A stretch of 64,000 nt of DNA. Source: Verrucomicrobiota bacterium. Its GTDB lineage: Bacteria > Verrucomicrobiota > Lentisphaeria > JABSQK01 > JAJFLO01. Where the stretch lies: contig JAJFLP010000016.1 in the NCBI GenBank assembly GCA_021772635.1, positions 1 to 64,000 on the forward strand, given 5' to 3'. Of this stretch, positions 35,376 to 43,566 are shown piece after piece (positions within the stretch are counted from its first letter, which is position 1; each line of letters begins with the position of its first letter). Below the pieces are notes generated by a model. It was given only the letters and a program-made list of their open reading frames with translations. It was not told where the DNA came from and did no database searches. The position numbers were made by a program, and so were the translations under genes.

Positions 35376-37046
35376 TCAGCCGAACCCCGGGTGTCGCAGC
35401 ACCGTATCATTTAACGTTACGGACGGATCAGGAGCCTTACAGTCAGCATTATAGTGGAGTCCGACGCTATGTTCGCGAGCCAACGCCGAGTCGATTATCA
35501 TTTCAGCTATCGATGCCATATTTCGGAGTTCGACGAGATCGGCGCTGAGCTTGAAATCCCAGTAGAAGTGTTCGATTTCCTTGCGAATATTTCGAATTCT
35601 TGATTTCGCTCTTTCCAGTCGTTTTGTTGTTCGAAAGATTCCCACATAATCCCACATAAACCGTCGGATCTCGTCCCAATTATGATAGATGACAATGAGC
35701 TCATCGGCATCAACTGCGTCACCGCTGCTCCAATCCGGGATGCTTGTCGCGGTCTTATCAGTCAGGTGTGCAGCATCAACGTCATTCAGAACTGTTTCGC
35801 TGTCCTTAATTGCGTTGTGCGCGACGACCAATGATTCAAGCAAACTATTGCTCGCTAGCCGATTGGCGCCGTGTAATCCCGTACACCCGACTTCCCCGGC
35901 GGCGTATAAATTTTGAACGCTAGTTTTGCCGTTAATATCGGTTTTTATACCGCCGCAACAATAATGCGCCGCAGGAACAACGGGAATTAAATCCTCCGTC
36001 ATATCCACGCCATAGTGCCTACAGGTTTTGTATATATTCGGGAAACGCTTGATTATAAAACTTGCATCGCGATGTCGAATGTCGAGATATGCACAGGAGT
36101 GCCCGCTCTGTTTTAGCTCCTGATCAATGGCGCGTGCAACAATGTCTCTGGGCGCAAGCCCTCCCGACCGATGGTACCCTTCCATAAATTCGACATACTT
36201 GTCTCCTTTACGAACCTTAAGGATTCCCCCTTCGCCACGAACAGCCTCGCTAATCAGGAATGATTTCGCGGAGGGGTGATATAAACAGGTGGGATGGAAT
36301 TGGAAAAATTCCATGTTCGAGATTTCGGCGAACGCGCGGTATGCCATCGCGATACCCTCGCCGCAGGCAACGTCCGGGTTGCTCGTGTACAAGTAGACTT
36401 TGCCGGCGCCACCCGTTGCTAAAATTGTGAATTTACTGAGAAAAGTATCAACCTTGTTTCCACCGCGGTCTAAAACATAAGCACCAAGGCAGCGATTCGG
36501 ACCATTTAATCCGGCTTTTTTCGACACGATTAAATCGATCGCATGAAAATTTTCGTAGAATTTAACGGCGGGATTCTTTCGGCATGCCTCATAGAGAATC
36601 TCGATGATTTCTCTGCCGGTAAAATCTCCACAGTGAAGAACTCTCCGGTGGGTGTGCCCGCCTTCCTTCCCAAGATCAAACTCGGCATCGGTCCCATGCC
36701 CTGATTGATCGACTTCCTTACGTTTTGTGAAATGAAGCCCGGTTTCAATTAGCTCCCTTATCCGCAGCGGTCCGTCTTCAATGATTGAACGGACAACATC
36801 CTCTTTACATAAGCCCGCGCCGGCAATGATGGTGTCATTTATATGCGAGCCAAAAGTGTCTTTTTTATCGGATACACACGCAATGCCACCCTGCGCATAC
36901 ATAGTATTACAATCCGCGATTTGTTTCTTCGTAATTACGGCTACCGATCCGAACTTAGCCGCTTTCAACGCCGCGAAAAGGCCTGAAATACCGCTACCGA
37001 TAATCAAGTAATCATAGACGCAACGATTGTGATTGGAGTCCTGCAT
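35376..37046 (-). CDS. nadB: L-aspartate oxidase
   Basis: The 556-residue flavoprotein oxidises aspartate to iminoaspartate, the first step of NAD synthesis. The FAD site is LIIGSGISGLFAALKAA. Substrate and flavin motifs include MYAQGGIACV, GGHTHRRVLH, RAIDQEL and AGEVGCTGLHGANRLASNSL, all standard for NadB. The C-terminal 130 residues form the helical cap domain. nadA and nadC are not in the window. It is preceded by a gap with an R3 repeat. Confidence 0.94.
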   Translation of the reverse strand: MQDSNHNRCVYDYLIIGSGISGLFAALKAAKFGSVAVITKKQIADCNTMYAQGGIACVSDKKDTFGSHINDTIIAGAGLCKEDVVRSIIEDGPLRIRELIETGLHFTKRKEVDQSGHGTDAEFDLGKEGGHTHRRVLHCGDFTGREIIEILYEACRKNPAVKFYENFHAIDLIVSKKAGLNGPNRCLGAYVLDRGGNKVDTFLSKFTILATGGAGKVYLYTSNPDVACGEGIAMAYRAFAEISNMEFFQFHPTCLYHPSAKSFLISEAVRGEGGILKVRKGDKYVEFMEGYHRSGGLAPRDIVARAIDQELKQSGHSCAYLDIRHRDASFIIKRFPNIYKTCRHYGVDMTEDLIPVVPAAHYCCGGIKTDINGKTSVQNLYAAGEVGCTGLHGANRLASNSLLESLVVAHNAIKDSETVLNDVDAAHLTDKTATSIPDWSSGDAVDADELIVIYHNWDEIRRFMWDYVGIFRTTKRLERAKSRIRNIRKEIEHFYWDFKLSADLVELRNMASIAEMIIDSALAREHSVGLHYNADCKAPDPSVTLNDTVLRHPGFG

Positions 37047-37259
37047 GGTTATCGTTTTTTGGGGTTGCTGGCTATCGTGCCGTCATCCGAAATTGTCGTG
37101 TTACAATTGTGCGTTCAAGTAGCCGATTTAGCAAAGAATACCGGAAAACTCGTGTATTCGGTTACCGGTCGAACTATCAAGATCATTCGAGCGATAGGTT
37201 CCAAGCCGTCCGGAATTAGGGCTGCCCGCAACCTCCATTGATTTCATAGCCCCAAACTC
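37047..37259. other. Gap upstream of nadB, no gene recognised
   Basis: A 70-codon plus-strand frame overlaps the nadB start and has no family resemblance. No promoter could be chosen confidently. Confidence 0.4.
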
Positions 37260-37439
37260 TAGCCTGAGTAATTCATCAGTATTCTGCTACAAGCCCTAAT
37301 CTCTGCTCGAATAAGCCGATTAGCTCAACTTTACATCTCACTGAATGAATATTCACTTTCGCCGTCAAGTTTTCTCTAATCGATTTATTATGAGAGAGTT
37401 AAGCGCTCTCGCGACGAATCGGATGAATTAATCAGGTTA
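37260..37439 (+). repeat. R3 repeat copy, 180 bp
   Basis: It runs from TAGCCTGAGTAATTCATCAG to GGATGAATTAATCAGGTTA. Its right end, read on the minus strand as TAA, is the stop codon of the NusG-like gene (37437-37439). Confidence 0.92.
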
Positions 37440-37970
37440 GACGTCAATCTCGAGTGTATCAACATCAAGATCTACGCTAACGGAGTAGCCGATCATTTCA
37501 ACATTTACAGTCACCCGTGCCATTTGACTGCGGCGGGCGACCATACCCGTCAACCCGGCGAGGACACCCCGCTTGATTTGGACTCGGTTCCCGGTCTGTA
37601 CTTCCGGACGGACCTGCACCTTGCCTTCGTCCACAGCGCCAATTAAAATCTCAAGAGCACTGAGCTCCTGAACCAGTGTCTCCTCCATCGTTGTATCCGG
37701 CACGATAACCTGCGCCGAGTGCCGGGACTCCTGTAAGATAACTCTCTCTTCCAGGCGCGTGTGCGTGAAGACGTATCCCTGAAATACGGGGACCTTGAAT
37801 TCAACCACGCGTTTCGCATACCGCTTTATGCTTCGTCGCAGGGGGAGATAGGTGCTGATGTGTCGTTTCTCACAATATTCAGCAAACTTCTTTTCACATC
37901 GCGGTTTAGTTTTCGTAACCATCCAGCGGAAGCCATCCAATATCTCGAATTTCACGTGATCATCCTGCAC
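37437..37970 (-). CDS. NusG-like transcription antitermination factor (RfaH/UpxY type)
   Basis: The 177-residue product has a NusG N-terminal domain (FRWMVTKTKPRCEKKFAEYC, PVFQGYVFTHT) and a C-terminal KOW domain (GNRVQIKRGVLAGLTGMVARR). The N-terminal sequence WxxxxTKPRxE is the pattern of specialised NusG paralogues that act on long surface-polysaccharide operons, not the housekeeping NusG, which usually neighbours secE and rplK. No polysaccharide operon is adjacent. A methyltransferase and a CgeB-like glycosyltransferase lie 3 kb away. Its TAA stop is the end of an R3 repeat. Confidence 0.87.
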   Translation of the reverse strand: MQDDHVKFEILDGFRWMVTKTKPRCEKKFAEYCEKRHISTYLPLRRSIKRYAKRVVEFKVPVFQGYVFTHTRLEERVILQESRHSAQVIVPDTTMEETLVQELSALEILIGAVDEGKVQVRPEVQTGNRVQIKRGVLAGLTGMVARRSQMARVTVNVEMIGYSVSVDLDVDTLEIDV

Positions 37971-37986
37971 GTCAGTACCTGTAGGA

Positions 37987-38064
37987 TTAGACTGCTAGCA
38001 GTCGATTTTCTCGAATGCCGATGAAACGATTGAGGGCCAGATTTTTAGCCGGAATATCGGTATA
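37987..38064 (+). repeat. R1 repeat, short variant subtype
   Basis: It begins TTAGACTGCTAGCAGTCGAT, contains TCTCGAATGCCGATGA and ends AATATCGGTATA. It lies 17 bases upstream of the NusG-like start codon. Confidence 0.7.
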
Positions 38065-38111
38065 AATATATCTCGAAACACAACCATCCCACTGGTTGTC
38101 CGTAAAAGACG

Positions 38112-38173
38112 TCGGGATCGTTATCGAAATCGCACGACAATCGATCCCGATTCCGATAGCGATAGCGATTTCG
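38112..38173. repeat. Interlocked inverted repeats
   Basis: TCGGGATCG (38112-38120) pairs with CGATCCCGA (38142-38150), and CGAAATCGC (38125-38133) pairs with GCGATTTCG (38165-38173). A short GATAGC tandem lies inside. The two pairings interlock, so only one can form at a time. Confidence 0.55.
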
Positions 38174-38297
38174 AAAAAGAGAAAAACAGTCGTTCCACGG
38201 GTAGAGCAGCATCAGTATTGGTGGGACAGCATATGCGGAGAACTCGGCGAGAAGTGTTGCCGGTAAAAATCTTGCGGAATCTCTTGCGGGATTAATT

Positions 38298-38425
38298 TAT
38301 ACTGCAAACAGTACAATTTTGGGATAGCTTCGAGTTTATCAGCCAAGAATTTCCGAACGATAATTTTTAACCGGCATTCTGCTGGCCAGCAGAACGCCGG
38401 GTCGAAAACTCTATGACTTTCGGTC
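38298..38425 (+). repeat. R1 repeat copy
   Basis: It begins TTATACTGCAAACAGTACAA, contains GGATAGCTTCGAGTTTATCA and the CCGGCATTCTGCTGGCCAGC hairpin, and ends ACTTTCGGTCT, slightly diverged. Confidence 0.83.
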
Positions 38426-38456
38426 TGGATCGTTAAAATTCGGACTGTTGTGCAGT

Positions 38457-38741
38457 CTAATCCTCTCCGAAATTCGAGTCGAACAATGCTTCAATCGCGG
38501 TCATAGCCCGGCTGGCGTCGTCGCCATCAATCTCAACTTTAAGCCGATCGCCGGGACCAGCCGCCAGTATCATCAATTCCATGACGCTTTTACCGTTGCT
38601 TATCGTATCGTCTTTGGTGACCGTGACGTCAGAACTGAAGTTAGACACGGTCTTGACGAACAACGAGGATGGGCGTGCGTGCAGGCCAAACTTGTTTTCC
38701 AACGTAAATATTTTAGATATTTTTTCCCCGTTCACATTCAC
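38457..38741 (-). CDS. ptsH: HPr-like phosphocarrier protein
   Basis: The 94-residue protein has the HPr motif NKFGLHARPSSLF, with the phosphorylatable His in GLHARP, and the regulatory Ser segment SNGKSVMELMILAAG. The fold length fits HPr. It would carry phosphate from enzyme I to sugar transporters or serve a purely regulatory role. No enzyme I, enzyme II or HPr kinase gene is in the window. Confidence 0.9.
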   Translation of the reverse strand: MNVNGEKISKIFTLENKFGLHARPSSLFVKTVSNFSSDVTVTKDDTISNGKSVMELMILAAGPGDRLKVEIDGDDASRAMTAIEALFDSNFGED

Positions 38742-38964
38742 AACAGTAAGAACTCCAACTCTGTTATTGCTTCCGCTTCACATCCGGCTTATCTGACTCT
38801 ACGACCAAAGCGCTATAAATTAACAGGAACTCCCGATTTATCAAGTTTTGGGACACGACAGATCTGATACGTTATCGTGTTAGATGTTTATAGACAATGA
38901 TTTATCGTTCATATTCCGGTCGTCGTCATTGCTTAAATCTGTTGTCGGTTGAGACCCGGTAACC
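38742..38964. other. Gap upstream of the HPr gene, nothing recognised
   Basis: No coding frame, RNA gene or repeat end was found before the R2 copy. Confidence 0.4.
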
Positions 38965-39175
38965 TGGCCTGATCTATGCATCAATTTCGTTACGAGAGCT
39001 TTTAGCAGGTCTGAGATCAATGAGTTACGAAGGTTGTACGGCCAAAGAAATATTGAAATGTCGGCTGGATCTCATAGTCTAGTCCCGTGACCGCGGGATC
39101 GTGCGTTCTTTGTAACTCATTTAGATTAGGTCTGATACATGCTCGTAGTAGAAACTTTATGCATAGATCAGGCTA
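38965..39175 (-). repeat. R2 repeat copy, inverted, 211 bp
   Basis: On the minus strand it runs from TAGCCTGATCTATGCATAAA to GATGCATAGATCAGGCCA. It is in opposite orientation to the other three copies and touches no stop codon. Confidence 0.9.
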
Positions 39176-39329
39176 GTTTCGTGTGAATCTGGAAATTAGC
39201 ATTCGTTGACGTTATATTGCATTAATACACCCACCGAGTTGACGGGTTAAACGACTGTTTATGGGGCGCGACTGTCACCCGCGATATTCGAGATAATAGG
39301 TTTAACGATCCGAGAGGAGGTAATTGATC

Positions 39330-39839
39330 ATGGAAAAGATTCCAAGTGTTCGCGAGTTTATGAGTAAGGGTATTATTTTCGTAAGACCCGATACCGATAT
39401 TTACCTGGCGATAAACCTCCTTTTAGATCACAAGATTTCAGGGGCGCCGGTTGTGGAAGTAAATGATCAGTCAAAGACGTTACTTGGGATGTTATCGGCA
39501 AAAGACTGCATGTCGATATTAGTTAACGGCGCTTTTTACGATTTGCCGGCGGGTAAGGTCTCTGATTATATGTCAACCAAACTTGTCACTGTCGATCCAG
39601 GGAAAGACGTATTCGCTGTTGCGGAGATTTTTCTCCGACATCACTTCCGTAGAGTGCCGGTTGTCGAGAACGGGGTATTGATTGGCATTGTGAGTAGAGG
39701 CGATGTATTGAAAGCGAGTCGCCGTTTATGGCAGAATCAACACGCGCCAAATGCCCCAGACCCAGGTTACCTCACCGATAGTATCCGCGCTAAACTCGGC
39801 GACGACGGAATTACTCATCTTCATAAGAAACTTGGTTAA
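39330..39839 (+). CDS. CBS-domain pair protein
   Basis: The 169-residue protein consists of two CBS domains in tandem (MSKGIIFVRPDTDIYLAINL and MSTKLVTVDPGKDVFAVAEI). Each ends in the typical G(I/V)VSxxD-like segment, here GMLSAKDC and GIVSRGDV. CBS pairs bind adenine nucleotides and act as energy sensors. The start at ATG 39330 is set by the strong site GAGGAGG nine bases upstream. The following Nif3-like gene starts 20 bases later. Confidence 0.92.
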   Translation: MEKIPSVREFMSKGIIFVRPDTDIYLAINLLLDHKISGAPVVEVNDQSKTLLGMLSAKDCMSILVNGAFYDLPAGKVSDYMSTKLVTVDPGKDVFAVAEIFLRHHFRRVPVVENGVLIGIVSRGDVLKASRRLWQNQHAPNAPDPGYLTDSIRAKLGDDGITHLHKKLG

Positions 39840-39859
39840 GAGGGCCTCAGGGTATATAG

Positions 39860-40621
39860 ATGATGGAGCTGACTGAACTTACTATCTACCTCGACGAGTT
39901 GCTCGATATCAGATCGATCCCCGGAGACAAGTCCAATAACGGTCTTCAGATCGAAGGAAATAGTGAAGTCAGACGAATCATCGGAGGAGTCGATGCGTGT
40001 CTGGAGCTGTATCAGAAAGCCATGGAGGCGCGTGCGGACTTCTTGTTCGTACATCACGGGGAAAGCTGGGGAGATGGACTAAAATATTTTACCGGGGTCT
40101 GCGCGCGGCGGTTTCGTTTTGTATTTGAAAATGACCTTTCATTATACGCGGCGCACCTACCCCTTGATGCTCACCAGGATCTAGGGCACAACGCGCTAAT
40201 AGCCGCGAAGCTGGGCATTCTGAAGCCAATACCGTTCGCTAGATATGCCGGCAGCGATATTGGATTGTATGGAGATCTTCCCGATCCGGTCACCATTGAG
40301 GAGCTCTCAAGCCGCGTTAACCAAACTCTTGAGACTGACTCTGTAATCTACGATTTCTTTGGTCATCCAGTCACTCGAGTTGGCGTTATTTCCGGCGCCG
40401 GAGCAAATGCAATCCACGAGTGTCACGCGCTCGGTATCGATTGTCTTATTACCGGCGAATCAGACCATACGCACTATCACCAGATTAAAGAATTAAACAT
40501 GGTAGTGATAGCCGCCGGCCATTATAAAACCGAGGTCCCAGGCATCGTTGCCGTTCTCGACCACCTGGAGCAGCGGTTCGAGGTGGATTGCCGTTTCATA
40601 GATATACCAACAGGCCTGTGA
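39860..40621 (+). CDS. Nif3-like dinuclear metal centre hexameric protein
   Basis: The 253-residue protein belongs to the Nif3/YbgI family, toroidal hexamers with two metal ions, often annotated GTP cyclohydrolase I type 2 without firm evidence. The metal ligands can be seen in FVHHGESWG, AHLPLDAHQDLGHN and AAGHYKTE. The first is normally VHHG(L/P)FW, and the second AHTNLDA-type. It starts at two consecutive ATG codons 20 bases after the CBS gene, so the two are likely cotranscribed. Its biochemical role is unknown. Confidence 0.88.
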   Translation: MMELTELTIYLDELLDIRSIPGDKSNNGLQIEGNSEVRRIIGGVDACLELYQKAMEARADFLFVHHGESWGDGLKYFTGVCARRFRFVFENDLSLYAAHLPLDAHQDLGHNALIAAKLGILKPIPFARYAGSDIGLYGDLPDPVTIEELSSRVNQTLETDSVIYDFFGHPVTRVGVISGAGANAIHECHALGIDCLITGESDHTHYHQIKELNMVVIAAGHYKTEVPGIVAVLDHLEQRFEVDCRFIDIPTGL

Positions 40622-40645
40622 CTACAAGCAGCCCGATTTTCGCTC
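40620..40645 (+). repeat. R1 repeat fragment at the end of the Nif3-like gene
   Basis: GACTACAAGCAGCCCGATTTT follows directly and overlaps the TGA stop. Only the left end is recognisable. Confidence 0.4.
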
Positions 40646-40800
40646 CCGGTGGAAGGGACTCTCGCTAATGCAGTTCGCACAAACGGACTCTCCCCATAGG
40701 CAACAGTCTCGAGCAATCCGAACCGAGAGTAAGGAGAGAGACGACTTAAAACTAATCTCGTTAAAATGGCCAGGCTGTCAGGTGCTAAGGGTTTCTTGGC

Positions 40801-41739
40801 TTATCGAACGACAGCTCCATTCTTCCGCGCGAATACCGTCATTGAGTCCGATTTCTTTACGAGCGCTGAGATTCTACTGATTGGCGACACCAAGGCTTTA
40901 ATCAAAGAGGATTTTCTAATCCTATTTCTATACCTCGGATTTACGTTATCGGCATAAAGCCAGTACTGGAGTGAGCCAAGAAGGCTTTTGGAAGATGAAT
41001 TGTAGGTAATGCTGGTTACGGTAAAACCGCTTTCCTGCAGTAGTCGTGTAATGGTTTTAGGCGTATATAGATGAAGGTGTCGTGGGCAGTCTAGGTTGTA
41101 CCATTTACTTCCGAAGATCCTTGCATTCACGCCGTCGAAATTCGGGCAGCTGATTACGAAGTCCCCGTGTGGTTTAAGTAGATCATAGATCTTCCGTAAC
41201 ACTTCCGTCGGTTTGTGCACGTGTTCCAGGTACTCCCATGCCGTTATAACATCGAAATAGCTATTCCGAATCGGAATCTGACCAATTTCGCCGTGGAAAA
41301 TGTCGATTTCAAAGTTTCGACGTGCAGACTCGACTGCCAGTTCGGAAAGATCGACTCCATGGATCTCGCAATCAGTTAACGTTCTCATTTCGTTCAAGAA
41401 TTTTCCGCTGCCGCAACCGATATCCAGCAATTTTTTCTCCGCAGATAATCTTTTTTTGATAAACGCCATTATCTGACTTCTTCTCGTCCTGGGCCCGGGG
41501 AGGTTGTTCGATTTCCTTAGCGATTTCGAATTGGAATGATACGGGGAATACTCGCTCGGATAATATTTATTAACGTCTTCTACGGCGATCTGAGGATTCA
41601 TGTATACAAGACCGCACTGAGAGCAAATGACATAAGAAAAGATTCCGTCATTTCCGTGCAGACGATCCCTTCCGTTGGAAAGAAATCGGTGCTCATCGCT
41701 GCCGCAAAGATCGCAAGAAATCAGGTTAGTTTTTATCAA
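40801..41739 (-). CDS. Class I SAM-dependent methyltransferase with N-terminal zinc-ribbon-like region
   Basis: The 312-residue protein starts with paired cysteines (CDLCG, CSQCGLVYMNP) of the kind found in sugar and cell-surface methyltransferases. The SAM site is LLDIGCGSGKFLNEM, with motif VITAWEYLEHVHKPTEVL for the third and fourth strands. It should methylate a small molecule or glycan; the substrate is unknown. It follows the CgeB-like glycosyltransferase gene by 27 bases on the same strand, suggesting a small surface-glycan operon (inference). Confidence 0.86.
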   Translation of the reverse strand: MIKTNLISCDLCGSDEHRFLSNGRDRLHGNDGIFSYVICSQCGLVYMNPQIAVEDVNKYYPSEYSPYHSNSKSLRKSNNLPGPRTRRSQIMAFIKKRLSAEKKLLDIGCGSGKFLNEMRTLTDCEIHGVDLSELAVESARRNFEIDIFHGEIGQIPIRNSYFDVITAWEYLEHVHKPTEVLRKIYDLLKPHGDFVISCPNFDGVNARIFGSKWYNLDCPRHLHLYTPKTITRLLQESGFTVTSITYNSSSKSLLGSLQYWLYADNVNPRYRNRIRKSSLIKALVSPISRISALVKKSDSMTVFARKNGAVVR

Positions 41740-41766
41740 TTTGAAGAATGCATAGGTTAGAGGATT

Positions 41767-42801
41767 TTACGCAACACCGGCCCACGGCGCGTCGTAGGTG
41801 CCGTTTTCGATAACATCCAGCATGAGCTGAGCAATCGTGACGCAATTAAAATTCTGGTGAGCGTGATGCATGCCTGCGAGCGCGATACTCTCCCGCTCGG
41901 TGTCGTTTTCGAGGTACCATTTGGCTAGTTCGAAGAATTCATCAGCAGAGTCGAAATACTTTAAATGAACGCCGTCCTCGAACATTAGATCAGAGTCCGG
42001 AACTCTCTTCGCCAGAGTAAATAAACCACAGGACAAATAGTTAATTAATCGGTCTGAATGATATAATCGTTCATCATTCGCGATGTTTATGCTCAGTCCG
42101 ATTTTCGCACCGCAGAGAGCGTAAAAGTAATCAAGGCCTTCAACCCTCGGTATGCCGAACGCACCATAGATTCTCATGTTAGGAAGTTTCGAGAAACGCT
42201 CGACGAGATCGAAACGCACATTGTCTCGATCCAATCTCGTGTGCTCCGGTTTACCGGTGAATATCAAATCTGTCTTCCATTGACTTCCAACGTCGTATCT
42301 GTATTGGATATCCGGGTCGCACATGTTCGGTACGAATGCGCATTTCGGAATCCCGGCGGCCTTGTAAACATTCAAGAAATCGCCGGCAGATGTTAATAAG
42401 ATGATATCCGTTTCTTTGGCAATCGCGATTCGATCCGGATTTTTGTCCGGGTACGGATCATCGTCGCGACTTACGAATATAGCGTCCGGTGCGGCTTCTC
42501 GGATGAGTCGCAAAGACACCTCGTCTATGTACTTCATACTCAAAACAAAGACGATATCCGGGTGATACGCTTTTACGTGTCGCAACAAACATTCATCGGC
42601 TTTTCTCTTACCGCGCTGTCGACCGAAGTTCTTGCTGGCAAAGGGGCTGAGTTGCATCATAATGTTGCGATAGCTAAATCGCTGTACGTCGTGACCCAAC
42701 CGAGTTAACCCTTTTACCCACATTCTTTGAGATACGTGTATCGACTTCGGATCCTCGTCCTTAAAATCCGCGATAACAAGTATGCGTTTAGATTTCTTCA
42801 T
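41767..42801 (-). CDS. CgeB-like glycosyltransferase (GT-B fold)
   Basis: The 344-residue protein resembles the CgeB/spore-maturation family: a GT-B-like N-terminal domain and the C-terminal Glx_transf segment SDRLINYLSCGLFTLAKR that binds the donor nucleotide. No metal DxD motif is clear. The ATG at 42801 is preferred; the frame runs to 42882 into an inverted repeat. It is the first gene of a pair with the methyltransferase. The family attaches sugars to cell-surface or protein acceptors, but the acceptor here is unknown. Confidence 0.8.
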   Translation of the reverse strand: MKKSKRILVIADFKDEDPKSIHVSQRMWVKGLTRLGHDVQRFSYRNIMMQLSPFASKNFGRQRGKRKADECLLRHVKAYHPDIVFVLSMKYIDEVSLRLIREAAPDAIFVSRDDDPYPDKNPDRIAIAKETDIILLTSAGDFLNVYKAAGIPKCAFVPNMCDPDIQYRYDVGSQWKTDLIFTGKPEHTRLDRDNVRFDLVERFSKLPNMRIYGAFGIPRVEGLDYFYALCGAKIGLSINIANDERLYHSDRLINYLSCGLFTLAKRVPDSDLMFEDGVHLKYFDSADEFFELAKWYLENDTERESIALAGMHHAHQNFNCVTIAQLMLDVIENGTYDAPWAGVA

Positions 42802-42852
42802 TGTTGGTAGCGGGTTGGGATAAATTAGTGGATTGAAGAAGTAGAAAACTAT

Positions 42853-42923
42853 GAGCCGCTTGCAAAAGTATCTCCCGATCATGCGTTCGCAACGAGGCTA
42901 AAATAGACTTTTGCAAGTGGCTC
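42853..42923. repeat. 17-bp inverted repeats, 71-bp element, possible IS/MITE remnant
   Basis: GAGCCGCTTGCAAAAGT (42853-42869) and its complement at 42907-42923 match at 16 of 17 positions. The right arm reads ACTTTTGCAAGTGGCTC. Ends rich in TTGCAAAAGT are common in IS termini. The sequence between the arms is 37 bases. Confidence 0.5.
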
Positions 42924-43019
42924 TATGTTTGTAGAATATGCGTGGTGCGATGAACGGCTATGAAAATGTTACAGAAATACCCTTTAGTCAAGTGTCGGTG
43001 CCTTAAAGTTGGCAGGTGT

Positions 43020-43200
43020 AACCTGGCGCTATTGGTACATTGTTGTCACAGCCAGGTACACGTTTTTCTTAGTGAAAGGCAACAACCCAGACATTAAAAT
43101 TTAAAGCACCACAAAACGATTTCAAAGTCTCAAGACTACGACAACCAAAGCCTTTCCACCTAGCGGCTATACTTGTGATAGTTTAAACATCTTGTGATCT
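43020..43200 (-). pseudogene. Possible decayed ORF or IS remnant
   Basis: On the minus strand a broken frame reads IAARWKGFGCRSLETLK and later LNFNVWVVAFH with stops between. This looks like degraded coding sequence, but the family cannot be stated. It lies 100 bases from the 71-bp inverted repeat, which may be part of the same remnant. Confidence 0.25.
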
Positions 43201-43299
43201 GCATTTCGAAATGGTTTCGCAGGAGTTTTAATTCGGGCAATAGAGGGGTGTCATGCAATTTGATTTCCGAGTAACATCAAGTACTCGTTAGTTGAGGCG

Positions 43300-43475
43300 T
43301 GAACAGCAAGCAGTCCAATTTTCGAATGACGGAGTGATTTGATAGCGATCCTGATTTTGATACGTTTAAGCTTCAGCAAGAGAACTTATTAGCCAGCTGC
43401 GGGTCACAGGAGTATGGCTGTGTACTGAAACAGGCAAGTGTAGACTGCACGTCAGTCCAATAGGCAGACAGCTTC
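43300..43475 (+). repeat. R1 repeat fragments
   Basis: Two left-end fragments occur: CAGCAAGCAGTCCAATTTTC (near 43303) and TAGACTGCACGTCAGTCCAA (43441). Neither has a recognisable right end. Confidence 0.5.
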
Positions 43476-43476
43476 A

Positions 43477-43559
43477 TATAAAACTGCAAGCAGTTGAAAA
43501 TTTGAATGACTTCAATCTCACTGCGCATAAGATTTCGAGAACTCCGAAACGATAGTATA
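43477..43559 (+). repeat. R1 repeat copy, short and diverged
   Basis: It begins ATAAAACTGCAAGCAGTTGA, contains AAGATTTCGAGAACTCCG and ends ACGATAGTATA, 8 bases before the next start codon. Confidence 0.65.
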
Positions 43560-43566
43560 GGATTTC

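Noticed and set aside
38112-38173. Riboswitch-like leader
   Set aside because: The interlocked palindromes do not match a known riboswitch and lie in the repeat-rich gap between two genes, so they are listed only as inverted repeats.
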